DNA from: Psychroflexus curvus
GTDB taxonomy: Bacteria > Bacteroidota > Bacteroidia > Flavobacteriales > Flavobacteriaceae
Direction of reading: 5' to 3'
Assembly (NCBI RefSeq): GCF_020164585.1
Contig: NZ_JAIQZF010000004.1
Span: 186,001-250,000, forward strand
Length of the DNA stretch: 64,000 bases
In this document: positions 1 to 8,128 of the stretch, piece after piece
Numbering within the stretch: the stretch's first letter is position 1
How the letters are laid out: each line of letters begins with the position of its first letter
The notes under the pieces: generated by a model
Databases searched by the model: none
What the model was told of the DNA's origin: nothing
What the model saw: only the letters and a program-made list of their open reading frames with translations
Translations under genes and position numbers: made by a program

Positions 1-1457
1 GCGGAGGAATAATGAGCATGACTTATGCTTTGATGCTTAAAATTTTAAAACCTGAGTTTGAAATTTTAATTCTCGAACGCCTTTCAGAAACCGGCCAGGA
101 AAGCTCTAAAACCATGAACAATGCAGGAACAGGGCATTCTGGCAATTGCGAACTCAATTACACGTTGGTAGAAGATAACGGTCATGTCGATATCTCCAAA
201 GCACTCGATGTATGTCATGATTTCGAACTCACCAAGCAATTCTGGAGCTATCTCATCGAAGAAGATTTTATATCGAATCCAGATTCATTTGTGTTTCCGA
301 CTTCCCATTGCAGCTGGGTACATGACGAAGAACAGGTGAAGCTTCTCAAAAAAAGATTTGAAAAAATGAAAGCCAGTGTGGAGTTTGAGAACATGGAATA
401 TACCGAAGATTTTGACAGCATGCGCGACTGGTTTCCTGTCATTATGAGGAATAGAGACGATAACGAACATCTTGCAGGAACACGAATTAAGCAGGGGACA
501 GAAATTGACTTTGAAGCGGTCACCAAATCTTTTATGAACATCCTGAAAAACGAATTTGATGTCGATATTTTGGTAGATCATGACGTGAAAGATGTCAATA
601 GAACCCACCGGGGTTGGACTGTTGATGGCAAGACTGCCTCTGATGAAAAATCCTTTTCATTTGAAACAGAAAAGATTTTCATTGGTGCCGGTGGCGGAGC
701 ACTCCTACTCCTTCAAAAATCGGAGATTGAACAGCATAGTCATTACGGTGGTTTTCCCGTAAGCGGAAAATGGCTGGTTTGCCGTAACGAAGAGCTTATC
801 AAAAACCATGATGCTCAGGTGTATTCCAAAGCCAGCGGAAATAATCCGCCCATGTCTGCTCCACATTTAGATTCCCGTCACATCGATGGAAAAAAAGCAC
901 TTATGTTTGGTCCGTTTGCAGGATTTAGTACCAAATTTTTAAAAGAAGGCTCCTCCCTAGACCTTCCCCACTCTATTAATTTTGAAAACATTCCTACCTA
1001 TTGGGGGGTCTTTTGGAAAAACCTTGACCTTACCAGATATCTTGTAGAACAGGTGGTGACTGGAAAGGATGCCCAGTTGGAAGAATTAAGGAAATTTGTA
1101 AAAGATGCCAAGTCTGAAGACTGGGAAATGCAAAACGCTGGACAAAGAGTTCAAATTCTTAAGAAAAGTAAAGAAGAAGGAGCCTTGCTGGAGTTTGGAA
1201 CTGAAGTTGTTTCCAACAAAGATGGTACGGTTACAGCTTTACTTGGCGCTTCACCAGGAGCTTCAACCGCAGTCAAAATTGCTTTAGACATTATAAAGCA
1301 GGAATATCCGGATTTACTGAATTCGGACGAAGTCAAAACTAAGCTTAATCACATGATCCCTTTTTGGGATAAACCCGTTGAGGGGAATGAAGATGAATTC
1401 AGAAAAATTCGTGAGCAATGCCATGAGAAACTGGGCCTGAAGGTTAGTGCTGAATAG
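1..1457 (+). CDS. mqo: Malate:quinone oxidoreductase, 5' end outside the window
   Basis: FAD-dependent, membrane-associated enzyme that oxidises malate to oxaloacetate and passes electrons to the quinone pool. The reading frame is open to the left edge: the codons before the first ATG (position 12) read Gly-Gly-Ile, giving GGIMSMTYA, the second half of the FAD-binding glycine loop, so the true start lies upstream. About 484 residues are present. The MNNAGTGHSGNCELNYT block near residue 35 is diagnostic of Mqo, and GAGGGALLLLQKS near residue 230 is a second family signature. Identity is clear; only a few N-terminal residues are missing. Confidence 0.93.
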   Translation, partial: GGIMSMTYALMLKILKPEFEILILERLSETGQESSKTMNNAGTGHSGNCELNYTLVEDNGHVDISKALDVCHDFELTKQFWSYLIEEDFISNPDSFVFPTSHCSWVHDEEQVKLLKKRFEKMKASVEFENMEYTEDFDSMRDWFPVIMRNRDDNEHLAGTRIKQGTEIDFEAVTKSFMNILKNEFDVDILVDHDVKDVNRTHRGWTVDGKTASDEKSFSFETEKIFIGAGGGALLLLQKSEIEQHSHYGGFPVSGKWLVCRNEELIKNHDAQVYSKASGNNPPMSAPHLDSRHIDGKKALMFGPFAGFSTKFLKEGSSLDLPHSINFENIPTYWGVFWKNLDLTRYLVEQVVTGKDAQLEELRKFVKDAKSEDWEMQNAGQRVQILKKSKEEGALLEFGTEVVSNKDGTVTALLGASPGASTAVKIALDIIKQEYPDLLNSDEVKTKLNHMIPFWDKPVEGNEDEFRKIREQCHEKLGLKVSAE

Positions 1458-1754
1458 CGCATTAAATTGTTTTGAAAGTTTTAAATTTTAATAAGAGTAT
1501 GGTGACTAATCAGCCTCTTTATAACATCACTAATCGCAATGCTATTTCAGACAAAGCTCACAAAGCAAACCCGCGAAGAAACGCAAAGTATAGCGTGTCA
1601 CTGATTTAAAAAATTCACCTTCTTGACTAAGCGCAAAGCGATGCTTGCTTGCTTGAAAAAAATTAGTAAAAAAGCGAATTCAGTTGCTGATGTTCGATTA
1701 ATGGATGACTTATTACCTACTATTTATTCAAAAAAAATAATTCAAAAACAATAC
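1458..1754. other. Intergenic stretch with decayed CGCAAAG-type repeat
   Basis: No convincing gene. The part at about 1555-1610 carries several CAAAG/CGCAAAG/GCGAAG words that resemble the repeat family at 50.4-51.5 kb, in a degraded form. The frame of the next gene is open back to a TTG at 1623, but that extension is lysine-rich low-complexity sequence and is not expected in the pcm product. No good mqo terminator was seen. Confidence 0.4.
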
Positions 1755-2387
1755 ATGATGAGTACAAAAAAAGACATGATAGAACGTCAACTAAAAAAAA
1801 GAAGCATTGAAGATAAGGCGGTCTTAAAGGCCATGCAGGACGTGGACAGGAGGCTTTTTGTACCTGAAGATATGAAAGACAAAGCTTATGAGGACAGTCC
1901 CCTGCCTATTGGGAAATCTCAGACGATAAGTCAGCCCTACATCGTTGCCTATATGGCCCAGGCTCTAGGACTGAAAGATAGTGATAGAGTCCTTGAAGTA
2001 GGAACAGGTTGCGGTTATAATGCTGCTGTTTTATCACGCTTAGCCAAACAAATTTATTCGGTTGAAATAATAGAATGGCTGGCTAAACAGGCTAAAGAAA
2101 ACCTCAAAAAAACTGACTATGACACTATTGAAGTTCGACATGCCGATGGTTATGAAGGCTGGCCGGAAGAGGCCCCTTTTGATGCGATCCAACTTACAGC
2201 AGCACCCCCAAAAATTCCTGAAACCCTTAAAAAACAACTTAAGATTGGCGGTAAACTATTAGCACCTGTGGGAACTTCTTCACAAAAATTGGTGCTTATC
2301 GAACGACTGGAAGAGGATAAATTTAAGAAGGAAACCTTACTGATGGTGAGATTTGTACCAATGACGGGGGAGGCTCAAAAAGATTAA
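1755..2387 (+). CDS. pcm: Protein-L-isoaspartate O-methyltransferase
   Basis: Cytosolic repair enzyme that methylates isoaspartyl residues in aged proteins using S-adenosylmethionine. The SAM-binding motif I is VLEVGTGCGYNAAVLSRLA, preceded by the PCMT signature around SQTISQPYIVAYMAQAL. The start is set at ATG 1755 (1758 also possible), giving about 210 residues, the normal family length; the longer frame back to a TTG at 1623 adds an unlikely N-terminus. It lies 43 bp upstream of the split ligD genes on the same strand, so it may share their transcript, which would join protein and DNA repair. Confidence 0.92.
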   Translation: MMSTKKDMIERQLKKRSIEDKAVLKAMQDVDRRLFVPEDMKDKAYEDSPLPIGKSQTISQPYIVAYMAQALGLKDSDRVLEVGTGCGYNAAVLSRLAKQIYSVEIIEWLAKQAKENLKKTDYDTIEVRHADGYEGWPEEAPFDAIQLTAAPPKIPETLKKQLKIGGKLLAPVGTSSQKLVLIERLEEDKFKKETLLMVRFVPMTGEAQKD

Positions 2388-2430
2388 ACATTTGTATCTT
2401 CAACGAGTTAACTATTTTCAAAAGAAAAAA

Positions 2431-3027
2431 ATGGCCAGCAACACATATAAAGAGAAACGGGATTTCGATAAAACAGACGAACCTAAGGGGAGTAAGAAAA
2501 AAAGCAGCGGTGACAAGCCTATTTTTGTCATTCAAAAACACGATGCAAGTCAGCTTCATTATGATTTCAGAATAGAGATAGATGGCACCCTGAAATCCTG
2601 GTCTGTTCCTAAAGGACCAAGCACCGATCCCAGTGAAAAGCAAATGGCAATCCCTACTGGGGATCATCCTGTTGACTATGCAGATTTTGAAGGCGTAATT
2701 CCAGAAGATGAATACGGTGGGGGAACAGTAATGATTTGGGATAAGGGAACCTTTGAGAATATCAAGAGAGATGAAGATGGAAATTCTATGGGTCTCAAAA
2801 CATCTTTCGAAAACGGAACCATTGAAATTGAATTGCATGGAGAAAAACTGAAAGGGGGTTATGCTTTGATAAAGATGGATAGCGGAAAAATGGAAGGCAA
2901 CTGGTTACTCATCAAAATGGATGACGATAAAGCCGATGCTCGCCATAATCCCACCAGCACCGAACCAAAAAGTACTGAAACAGGGAGAACCCTGAATGCC
3001 ATTGAAAAAGAAGAAAGCGACTCATGA
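2431..3027 (+). CDS. ligD: LigD 3'-phosphoesterase domain protein
   Basis: Stand-alone version of the LigD 3'-phosphoesterase module, which trims 3'-phosphates and ribonucleotides at DNA ends during non-homologous end joining. The motif HDASQLHYDFRIE near residue 36 supplies the His, Asp and Arg residues of the active site, and the PSTDPSEKQMAI and HPVDYADFEG segments are typical of the family. ATG 2431 (198 residues) is chosen over an in-frame TTG at 2392. Its last four bases overlap the ligase gene as ATGA, so the two are probably translationally coupled. The C-terminal 30 residues form a polar tail. Confidence 0.9.
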   Translation: MASNTYKEKRDFDKTDEPKGSKKKSSGDKPIFVIQKHDASQLHYDFRIEIDGTLKSWSVPKGPSTDPSEKQMAIPTGDHPVDYADFEGVIPEDEYGGGTVMIWDKGTFENIKRDEDGNSMGLKTSFENGTIEIELHGEKLKGGYALIKMDSGKMEGNWLLIKMDDDKADARHNPTSTEPKSTETGRTLNAIEKEESDS

Positions 3028-4031
3028 AAGCTCTGAAAGACATCCTGGCAGATGAGGTTTTCAAAAAGGCTGAAAAGAAAAAGTTTCCGGGCTTTATGCC
3101 GCTCATGCTTGCTACCTTAACAGAGGACTACTTCGATGATCCGCAGTGGATGTACGAAAGAAAACTCGACGGTGAACGCTGTGAAATTCTAATAGAAAAT
3201 GAAAAGGTTTCTATCTTTTCAAGAAATGAAAAGCAACTGAATTCGACCTATCCTGAATTTGAAAAGGCTTTGGAAAAAGAAAACTATCCCAATCTTATTT
3301 TGGATGGCGAAATAGTCACTTTTGACGGACATGTCTCCAGTTTCAGCAAGTTACAGGATAGAATGCAACTCAAGGATAAAGAGGAAGCGAAAAACTCTGA
3401 CGTGAAGGTCTTTTTATATGTGTTTGACATCATGTATTATGGAGATTTTGCCCTTGATCAACTTCCGTTGAAGGCGCGTAAAAAGGTCCTGAAAGAAGCG
3501 CTTAACTGGGACGATCCCATTCGGTTTGTAGCTCATCGCAATGAAGACGGTAAATCCTACCATGAAGAAGCCTGTAAAAAAGGCTGGGAAGGCATTATTG
3601 CTAAAGACGGGGAATCTGCTTATGTACACAGCCGGAGCAAAAAATGGCTCAAGTTTAAATGCTCTAAAGGCCAGGAACTGGTTATAGGCGGTTTTACTGA
3701 GCCTGAAGGAGAACGTCTGGGTTTTGGAGCTCTGCTTGTTGGCTATTATGAGGAGGGTGCACTTATGTACGCCGGAAAAGTCGGAACCGGATATGCTGAC
3801 GAGTTTCTTAAGAAATGGCGAAAAAAATTTGATCGGGTTGAACTGGACTCCAGTCCTTTTGAAAATTTTGATGACGACGAAAACGGATTCAATCACTGGA
3901 TCAAACCGAAGTATGTTGGAGAATTTGGTTTTACAGAATGGACCGACGATAATAAACTACGCCACCCCCGATTTTTAGGTATTCGAGATGATAAAGAAGC
4001 AAAACAGGTAACTCAAGAAGTCCCAAAATGA
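3024..4031 (+). CDS. ligD: ATP-dependent DNA ligase domain protein (LigD ligase)
   Basis: The ligase module of LigD as a separate 335-residue protein; it seals DNA nicks and ends using ATP. Motif I is ERKLDGER near residue 45, with the adenylated lysine. LDGEIV is motif III, EGIIAKD is motif IV and WLKFKC is motif V; an OB-fold region follows. It overlaps the phosphoesterase gene and the polymerase gene by four bases each (ATGA). No internal stop or frameshift is needed to explain the separation. Partner Ku is not in the window. Confidence 0.92.
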   Translation: MKALKDILADEVFKKAEKKKFPGFMPLMLATLTEDYFDDPQWMYERKLDGERCEILIENEKVSIFSRNEKQLNSTYPEFEKALEKENYPNLILDGEIVTFDGHVSSFSKLQDRMQLKDKEEAKNSDVKVFLYVFDIMYYGDFALDQLPLKARKKVLKEALNWDDPIRFVAHRNEDGKSYHEEACKKGWEGIIAKDGESAYVHSRSKKWLKFKCSKGQELVIGGFTEPEGERLGFGALLVGYYEEGALMYAGKVGTGYADEFLKKWRKKFDRVELDSSPFENFDDDENGFNHWIKPKYVGEFGFTEWTDDNKLRHPRFLGIRDDKEAKQVTQEVPK

Positions 4032-4840
4032 AAATAGAAGACATCGATATATCACATCCCGACAAAGTTATTTTTCCCGACCTGGAAATCACCAAGTTGG
4101 ACATGATAAACTATTACGAAAAGATCGCGGATAAGATGTTGCCTTATCTCAAAGACCGGCCACTCACTCTTCAGCGCTTTCCGGATGGTATTGAATCTGA
4201 CGGTTTTTATCAAAAAAACGCAGCGGATTATTTTCCGGATTTTATAAAAACCATTCCTATAGAAACCAAAGACGGACGCAATACGCAGGTGATTTGCAAT
4301 GACAAGAAAACGCTTATCTATTTAGCAAACCAGGGTGTCGTAACCTTCCACATTTGGCTATCAAAAAAAGAAAAATTACATACACCTGATAAAGTTATTT
4401 TTGATTTAGACCCTCCAAAAAATGCTTTCGAAAAAGTGAAAGAGGCTACACAGAAAATTGGCAACTTCCTTCAAAAAGAAGGAAAAAACCCCCAGGTGAT
4501 GACCACAGGCAAAAGTGGATTTCATATCTGGTATGCCGTCAAACAAACCAAAGATTTTGATGAGCGACGAGAAAAAATAAAAGCGCTGGTTGAAAACATG
4601 AGAGAAAAACATCCTGATATTCTGACTACAGCTATCAGAAAAGATAACCGCGACAATAAAGTGTTTGTCGATTACTTACGCAATGCCTACGGTCAGACTT
4701 CCGTTTGTCCATTCTCTCTCAGACCTATCCCCTCTGCTGGAGTTGCCACGCCAATTCGATGGGATGAATTATCAAAAATCGAAAAACCAGACCAGTATGG
4801 GTTTTCGAATATTTTCAGACGCTTAGGGCAAAAGGCATAG
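4028..4840 (+). CDS. ligD: LigD polymerase domain protein (primase-polymerase)
   Basis: Archaeo-eukaryotic-primase type polymerase of bacterial end joining, here a 270-residue free-standing protein. It fills gaps, often with ribonucleotides, at broken DNA ends. FDLDPP near residue 125 holds the two metal-binding aspartates. TTGKSGFHIWYAV and VFVDYLRNAYGQTSVCPFS are strongly conserved LigD-Pol blocks, and the N-terminus has HPDKVIFP and FYQKNAADY. It starts within the ligase stop codon (ATGA overlap) and ends just before a strong hairpin terminator, so the operon is PE-Lig-Pol in order. Confidence 0.93.
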   Translation: MKIEDIDISHPDKVIFPDLEITKLDMINYYEKIADKMLPYLKDRPLTLQRFPDGIESDGFYQKNAADYFPDFIKTIPIETKDGRNTQVICNDKKTLIYLANQGVVTFHIWLSKKEKLHTPDKVIFDLDPPKNAFEKVKEATQKIGNFLQKEGKNPQVMTTGKSGFHIWYAVKQTKDFDERREKIKALVENMREKHPDILTTAIRKDNRDNKVFVDYLRNAYGQTSVCPFSLRPIPSAGVATPIRWDELSKIEKPDQYGFSNIFRRLGQKA

Positions 4841-4860
4841 GTGGGTTATTGGTATTGTAG

Positions 4861-4897
4861 AATGAGTTATCGGTACCCTCGATAACTCATTTTGTTT
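4861..4897 (+). terminator. Intrinsic terminator after the ligD genes
   Basis: A perfect 12-bp stem, AATGAGTTATCG pairing with CGATAACTCATT, with a 7-nt loop and followed by TTTGTTT. It sits 20 bp after the polymerase stop codon. Confidence 0.8.
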
Positions 4898-5054
4898 AAT
4901 GTCGGTTTGTAAGCCATAAGTTTGATTTTTATTTTAAAATATTCTTAAATCGAAGGTCATAGCCTTTGTTTTTAGTAGTTTGACAATAGTTATAGATTTA
5001 TTTAAAAGATGAATATCTATTTTAATTAGTCAAACATTATATAAAACAAATTAT

Positions 5055-6218
5055 ATGGCAATGATAACAAAACAAGAAGTTTTAAAATTAGTGAATGAAC
5101 AGAGTTCAAATTATGTTTCTATTTACATACCAACACACCGGGCTGGTGCGGAAACATTAGACGGTCAGGATAAAATCAGACTAAAGACTCAGCTTAAAAA
5201 TGCTAAAGCTAAACTAGAACAGCGAGGTTTGAGCGATAAAGAAGTGGAAGAATTGGTCAAACCTGTAAACGAATTGATAAATGACAATGAATTTTGGAGA
5301 CATCAATCTGACGGCTTAGCTATTTTCCTATCTGAAAACACCTTCAAGAAATATACGGTACCCGTCAATTTTGAAGAGTTTAATTATGTAGCCGATGAGT
5401 TTTATCTCAAGCCATTGATGCCGCTTTTCAACGGTGATGGATTGTTTTATTTATTATCACTTAAGAATGATGAGGTTAAATTTTATGAAGGCACCCGATA
5501 TACCATGACAGAAGTTATTACTCCAGAAGAAGTTCCTTCAAGACTGGAAGATGTTGTCGGCTATGATTTTGAACAGAAAAACCTACAGTTTAGATCTGGA
5601 CAGCAAGGCGATAGCAAATCCGGAATGTACCATGGTGCCGGAGAAGGCAAAGCTGAAGAATTGAATGAGATGAAACGCTACTTCAGAGCGGTAAACGATG
5701 GTATAATGACTATGCTTCATGATGACCAAAATCCGCCCTTAGTAGTGTCTTGTCAGGATTTTCAATTCCCTGTCTATAAGGATGTCAATACGTATCAAAA
5801 CCTATATGATGAGCACGTTTCAGGAAATCCAGAGGACAAAGATATCAACCAGCTTCATGAAGAAGCCTGGAGTTTATTGCAACCTCATTTTACTAAGACA
5901 CGCAAAGAAAAGTTGAACTTATATTCAGAATATATCGGAACTGGTAAAGCTTCAGCAGATATAAATATGATTGTAAAATCGGCAATTGAAGGAAGAATTG
6001 ATAGTCTATTTGTGCAAAGCGGAGCCGAAATATTCGGTGATTATGACCACGCTAGTCAGGAAGCGAATATTCAAGACAAACTTACCGATAACAATATTTC
6101 TTTGCTTAACCTTATAGCTATAAAGGTTTTCGAAAAGGGTGGCAGCATTTATATTATGGAAAAAGAAGCGATGCCCGATGAAAACCATAAAAAAGTAAAT
6201 GCTTTATACAGGTATTAA
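5055..6218 (+). CDS. baeRF-family (eRF1-like) protein
   Basis: 387 residues matching the bacterial/archaeal eRF1-like (baeRF) group, probably family 7, from the opening SSNYVSIYIPTHRAG, the central DGLAIFLSE and the C-terminal SAIEGRIDSLFVQ regions. Such proteins are related to translation termination factor aRF1/eRF1 and are proposed to act in ribosome-linked processes or stress, but the role of this family is not established. The canonical GGQ is absent; at residues 182-185 there is GQQG in a flexible glycine-rich segment, so classical peptide release cannot be assumed. The gene stands alone between terminators. No signal peptide or membrane segment is visible. Confidence 0.75.
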   Translation: MAMITKQEVLKLVNEQSSNYVSIYIPTHRAGAETLDGQDKIRLKTQLKNAKAKLEQRGLSDKEVEELVKPVNELINDNEFWRHQSDGLAIFLSENTFKKYTVPVNFEEFNYVADEFYLKPLMPLFNGDGLFYLLSLKNDEVKFYEGTRYTMTEVITPEEVPSRLEDVVGYDFEQKNLQFRSGQQGDSKSGMYHGAGEGKAEELNEMKRYFRAVNDGIMTMLHDDQNPPLVVSCQDFQFPVYKDVNTYQNLYDEHVSGNPEDKDINQLHEEAWSLLQPHFTKTRKEKLNLYSEYIGTGKASADINMIVKSAIEGRIDSLFVQSGAEIFGDYDHASQEANIQDKLTDNNISLLNLIAIKVFEKGGSIYIMEKEAMPDENHKKVNALYRY

Positions 6219-6243
6219 ACTTTCTTTAACTGAGTTCAAGTAT

Positions 6244-6287
6244 CAAGAAATTATTGGGTGTCAAATCCTAATAATTTCTTGTTATTT
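6244..6287 (+). terminator. Hairpin terminator after the baeRF gene
   Basis: CAAGAAATTATT (6244-6255) pairs perfectly with AATAATTTCTTG (6270-6281); three more pairs (GGG with CCT) extend it inward. A short T-rich tail GTTATTT follows, so it may be a weak terminator. Confidence 0.6.
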
Positions 6288-6327
6288 ATGACTTAAAATA
6301 CTTAGTTTTAGTCAAAAATTTAGAGCA

Positions 6328-7428
6328 ATGCAGAAAAGCCAATTACAGAAAATCAACAGTGTTTTATTATTTTGCTTACTTCTGATCATTGGATTATACT
6401 ACGGTTCTTCGTTTTTGATTCCCCTCACTTTTGGCATATTTTTTACCACGCTGATGATGCCAATTTGCAATTTTCTTGAAAACAGACTAAATCTGGGAAG
6501 AATACTGGCGTCATTCATTAGTACATTCATTCTATTTATAGTGGTTGGCGGACTTTTCTTTTTACTATTCAGTCAGCTTAGTTTGTTTATAAATGATCTT
6601 ATAGAAAGAAAACAGGACATCTTTGGTTTTGTTGATAACCTTCAACAGCAAATCGTTGATTCTACGGGGTTCACTCTGGAACAACAAAAAGAAATGTTTA
6701 ATGAGCGTATTTACGGGTTAATCCAAGAAGTTCAAAAACACTTGTCTGATGTTTTTGGAGGTTTTATTGATATATTAGTTAGTTTTTTACTGACATTAAT
6801 TTATGTTTTTCTACTACTGATCAATCGTAAAAAATTCAATGAATTTTTGATGAAATATGTGTCCGAAAAAAACAAACAAAATGCAAAAATAATTTTACAC
6901 AAATCTAAAAATGTTGCCAACCGCTATCTTTGGGGAAGAGCTCAGGTGATGATTGTATTGGCTGTCATGTATAGTATTGCATTTTTTGCCTATGACTTAG
7001 AGTATTCTGCACTGCTGCTAATTTTTGGAGTTTTGGTCACTATTATACCCTATATAGGTCCCTTACTTAGTGGACTTTTACCAGTTCTGTTTATGCTCGT
7101 TATTAGTCAGAATTCCACAGAGATTATTTCATTTACTATCCTCATAGTGATAATTCAACTCATAGAAAGTTATGTTTTGGAGCCCTTGCTTATAGGCTCT
7201 GAAGTCAAACAAAGTCCGTTGTTTGTCATTATAGCTATTGTTCTGGGCGGTGCTATATGGGGCTTTGCAGGACTGATTTTATTTGTGCCTTTATTTGGAG
7301 TTATGAAAATTGTATTTGATAACACTCAGGATCTCAAACCTGTAGGCTTTCTGATTGGTTATGATGACAGTGGAGCTAAATTAGATTTTTTGACCCAATG
7401 GAAAAATAAAATTATGGGAAGAGACTAA
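6328..7428 (+). CDS. AI-2E family transporter
   Basis: 366-residue inner-membrane permease of the AI-2E family (PF01594, TqsA/YdiK-like). There are paired TM segments at residues 10-45 and 60-90, an amphipathic middle part, and a C-terminal group of TM segments that includes SYVLEPLLIG, a family hallmark. Substrates of the family vary (autoinducer-2 export, Na+/H+ or other solutes), so a specific cargo cannot be named. Single gene, 109 bp after the baeRF gene. The start ATG 6328 immediately precedes the first hydrophobic segment and fits the family. Confidence 0.85.
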   Translation: MQKSQLQKINSVLLFCLLLIIGLYYGSSFLIPLTFGIFFTTLMMPICNFLENRLNLGRILASFISTFILFIVVGGLFFLLFSQLSLFINDLIERKQDIFGFVDNLQQQIVDSTGFTLEQQKEMFNERIYGLIQEVQKHLSDVFGGFIDILVSFLLTLIYVFLLLINRKKFNEFLMKYVSEKNKQNAKIILHKSKNVANRYLWGRAQVMIVLAVMYSIAFFAYDLEYSALLLIFGVLVTIIPYIGPLLSGLLPVLFMLVISQNSTEIISFTILIVIIQLIESYVLEPLLIGSEVKQSPLFVIIAIVLGGAIWGFAGLILFVPLFGVMKIVFDNTQDLKPVGFLIGYDDSGAKLDFLTQWKNKIMGRD

Positions 7429-7552
7429 GTAGCGGTGAGTTGGTGAGTTAAGAAATTGATTTTTCAATTTTATAGCTAAACTTTAGTCTTATGTTTTTTG
7501 ACTTAGCTCTTTAAAAAGGCAAACTAACTATTGGATATTAAAGAAGTGAATT
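7429..7552. repeat. GGTGAGT repeat copy and small hairpin
   Basis: GGTGAGTTGGTGAGTT at about 7434-7449 is a short tandem of GGTGAGT, related to the longer run at 60956-61010. It is followed by a small hairpin AAATTGA/TCAATTT (7453-7470), which may be a weak terminator for the permease gene. Confidence 0.45.
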
Positions 7553-8080
7553 ATGGAAAAAATATTATCAGGTATCAAGATTGAATGTCAACAGGGGGAT
7601 ATTGCTGCACAGAAAGACATCGAAGCTGTAGTGAATGCTGCAAATGCTCAGCTTAAAACAGGTGGTGGTGTAGCAGGTGCTATACATCGCGCTGCCGGAC
7701 CTGGTCTTTATGATGAATGCAGATCTTTAGCACCCATCAACCCGGGAGAAGCCGTTATTACGGGAGCTCATGAGCTTCCAAATGATTATGTGATTCATTG
7801 CCTGGGCCCTGTTTATGGCAGAGACCAGCCGGAAGACAAACTCTTGGCAGATTGCTACCGTAATGCTCTGGAAATTTCAGAAGAAAATAAGATTGACTCT
7901 GTTGCATTTCCAGCTTTATCCACTGGTGCTTTTGGATATCCTACAAAAGATGCCGCTAAGATAGCTTTTGAAACTATATCAGAGATGCTTCCAAAATTAC
8001 AATCAGTCAAAAAGATTCGATTTGTACTTTATGGTAAAGAAGACTTAGACATCCACGAAAGCATTGTATCCAATCTTTAG
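7553..8080 (+). CDS. Macrodomain protein (O-acetyl-ADP-ribose deacetylase type)
   Basis: 175-residue single-domain macro protein that probably removes ADP-ribose or O-acetyl-ADP-ribose adducts. Visible ADP-ribose-binding blocks are VVNAANAQL near residue 25, GGGVAGAIHRAAG near residue 37 and ALSTGAFGYP near residue 125, which match the bacterial MacroD/YmdB type including the first catalytic loop. It lies between two transporter genes with no obvious operon partner, so its physiological substrate cannot be read from context. Confidence 0.9.
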   Translation: MEKILSGIKIECQQGDIAAQKDIEAVVNAANAQLKTGGGVAGAIHRAAGPGLYDECRSLAPINPGEAVITGAHELPNDYVIHCLGPVYGRDQPEDKLLADCYRNALEISEENKIDSVAFPALSTGAFGYPTKDAAKIAFETISEMLPKLQSVKKIRFVLYGKEDLDIHESIVSNL

Positions 8081-8128
8081 GCATCCATAAACATCTTAGT
8101 TCAATAAGTTCAAAATTAGAGTCTTACT

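Noticed and set aside
7-20. ATG 12 as the true mqo start
   Set aside because: The frame continues upstream with Gly-Gly-Ile of the FAD loop, so the gene starts outside the window.
1623-1754. Longer N-terminus for pcm from TTG 1623
   Set aside because: The extra 44 residues are lysine-rich low-complexity and the ATG at 1755 gives the usual family length.
2323-2838. 171-codon reverse-strand frame opposite pcm/ligD
   Set aside because: It is antisense to two genes with clear conserved motifs and has no recognisable domain.
3024-4840. Frameshift artefact splitting a normal ligD
   Set aside because: Each part has a complete domain, its own ATG and four-base overlap, and the stops are at domain borders.
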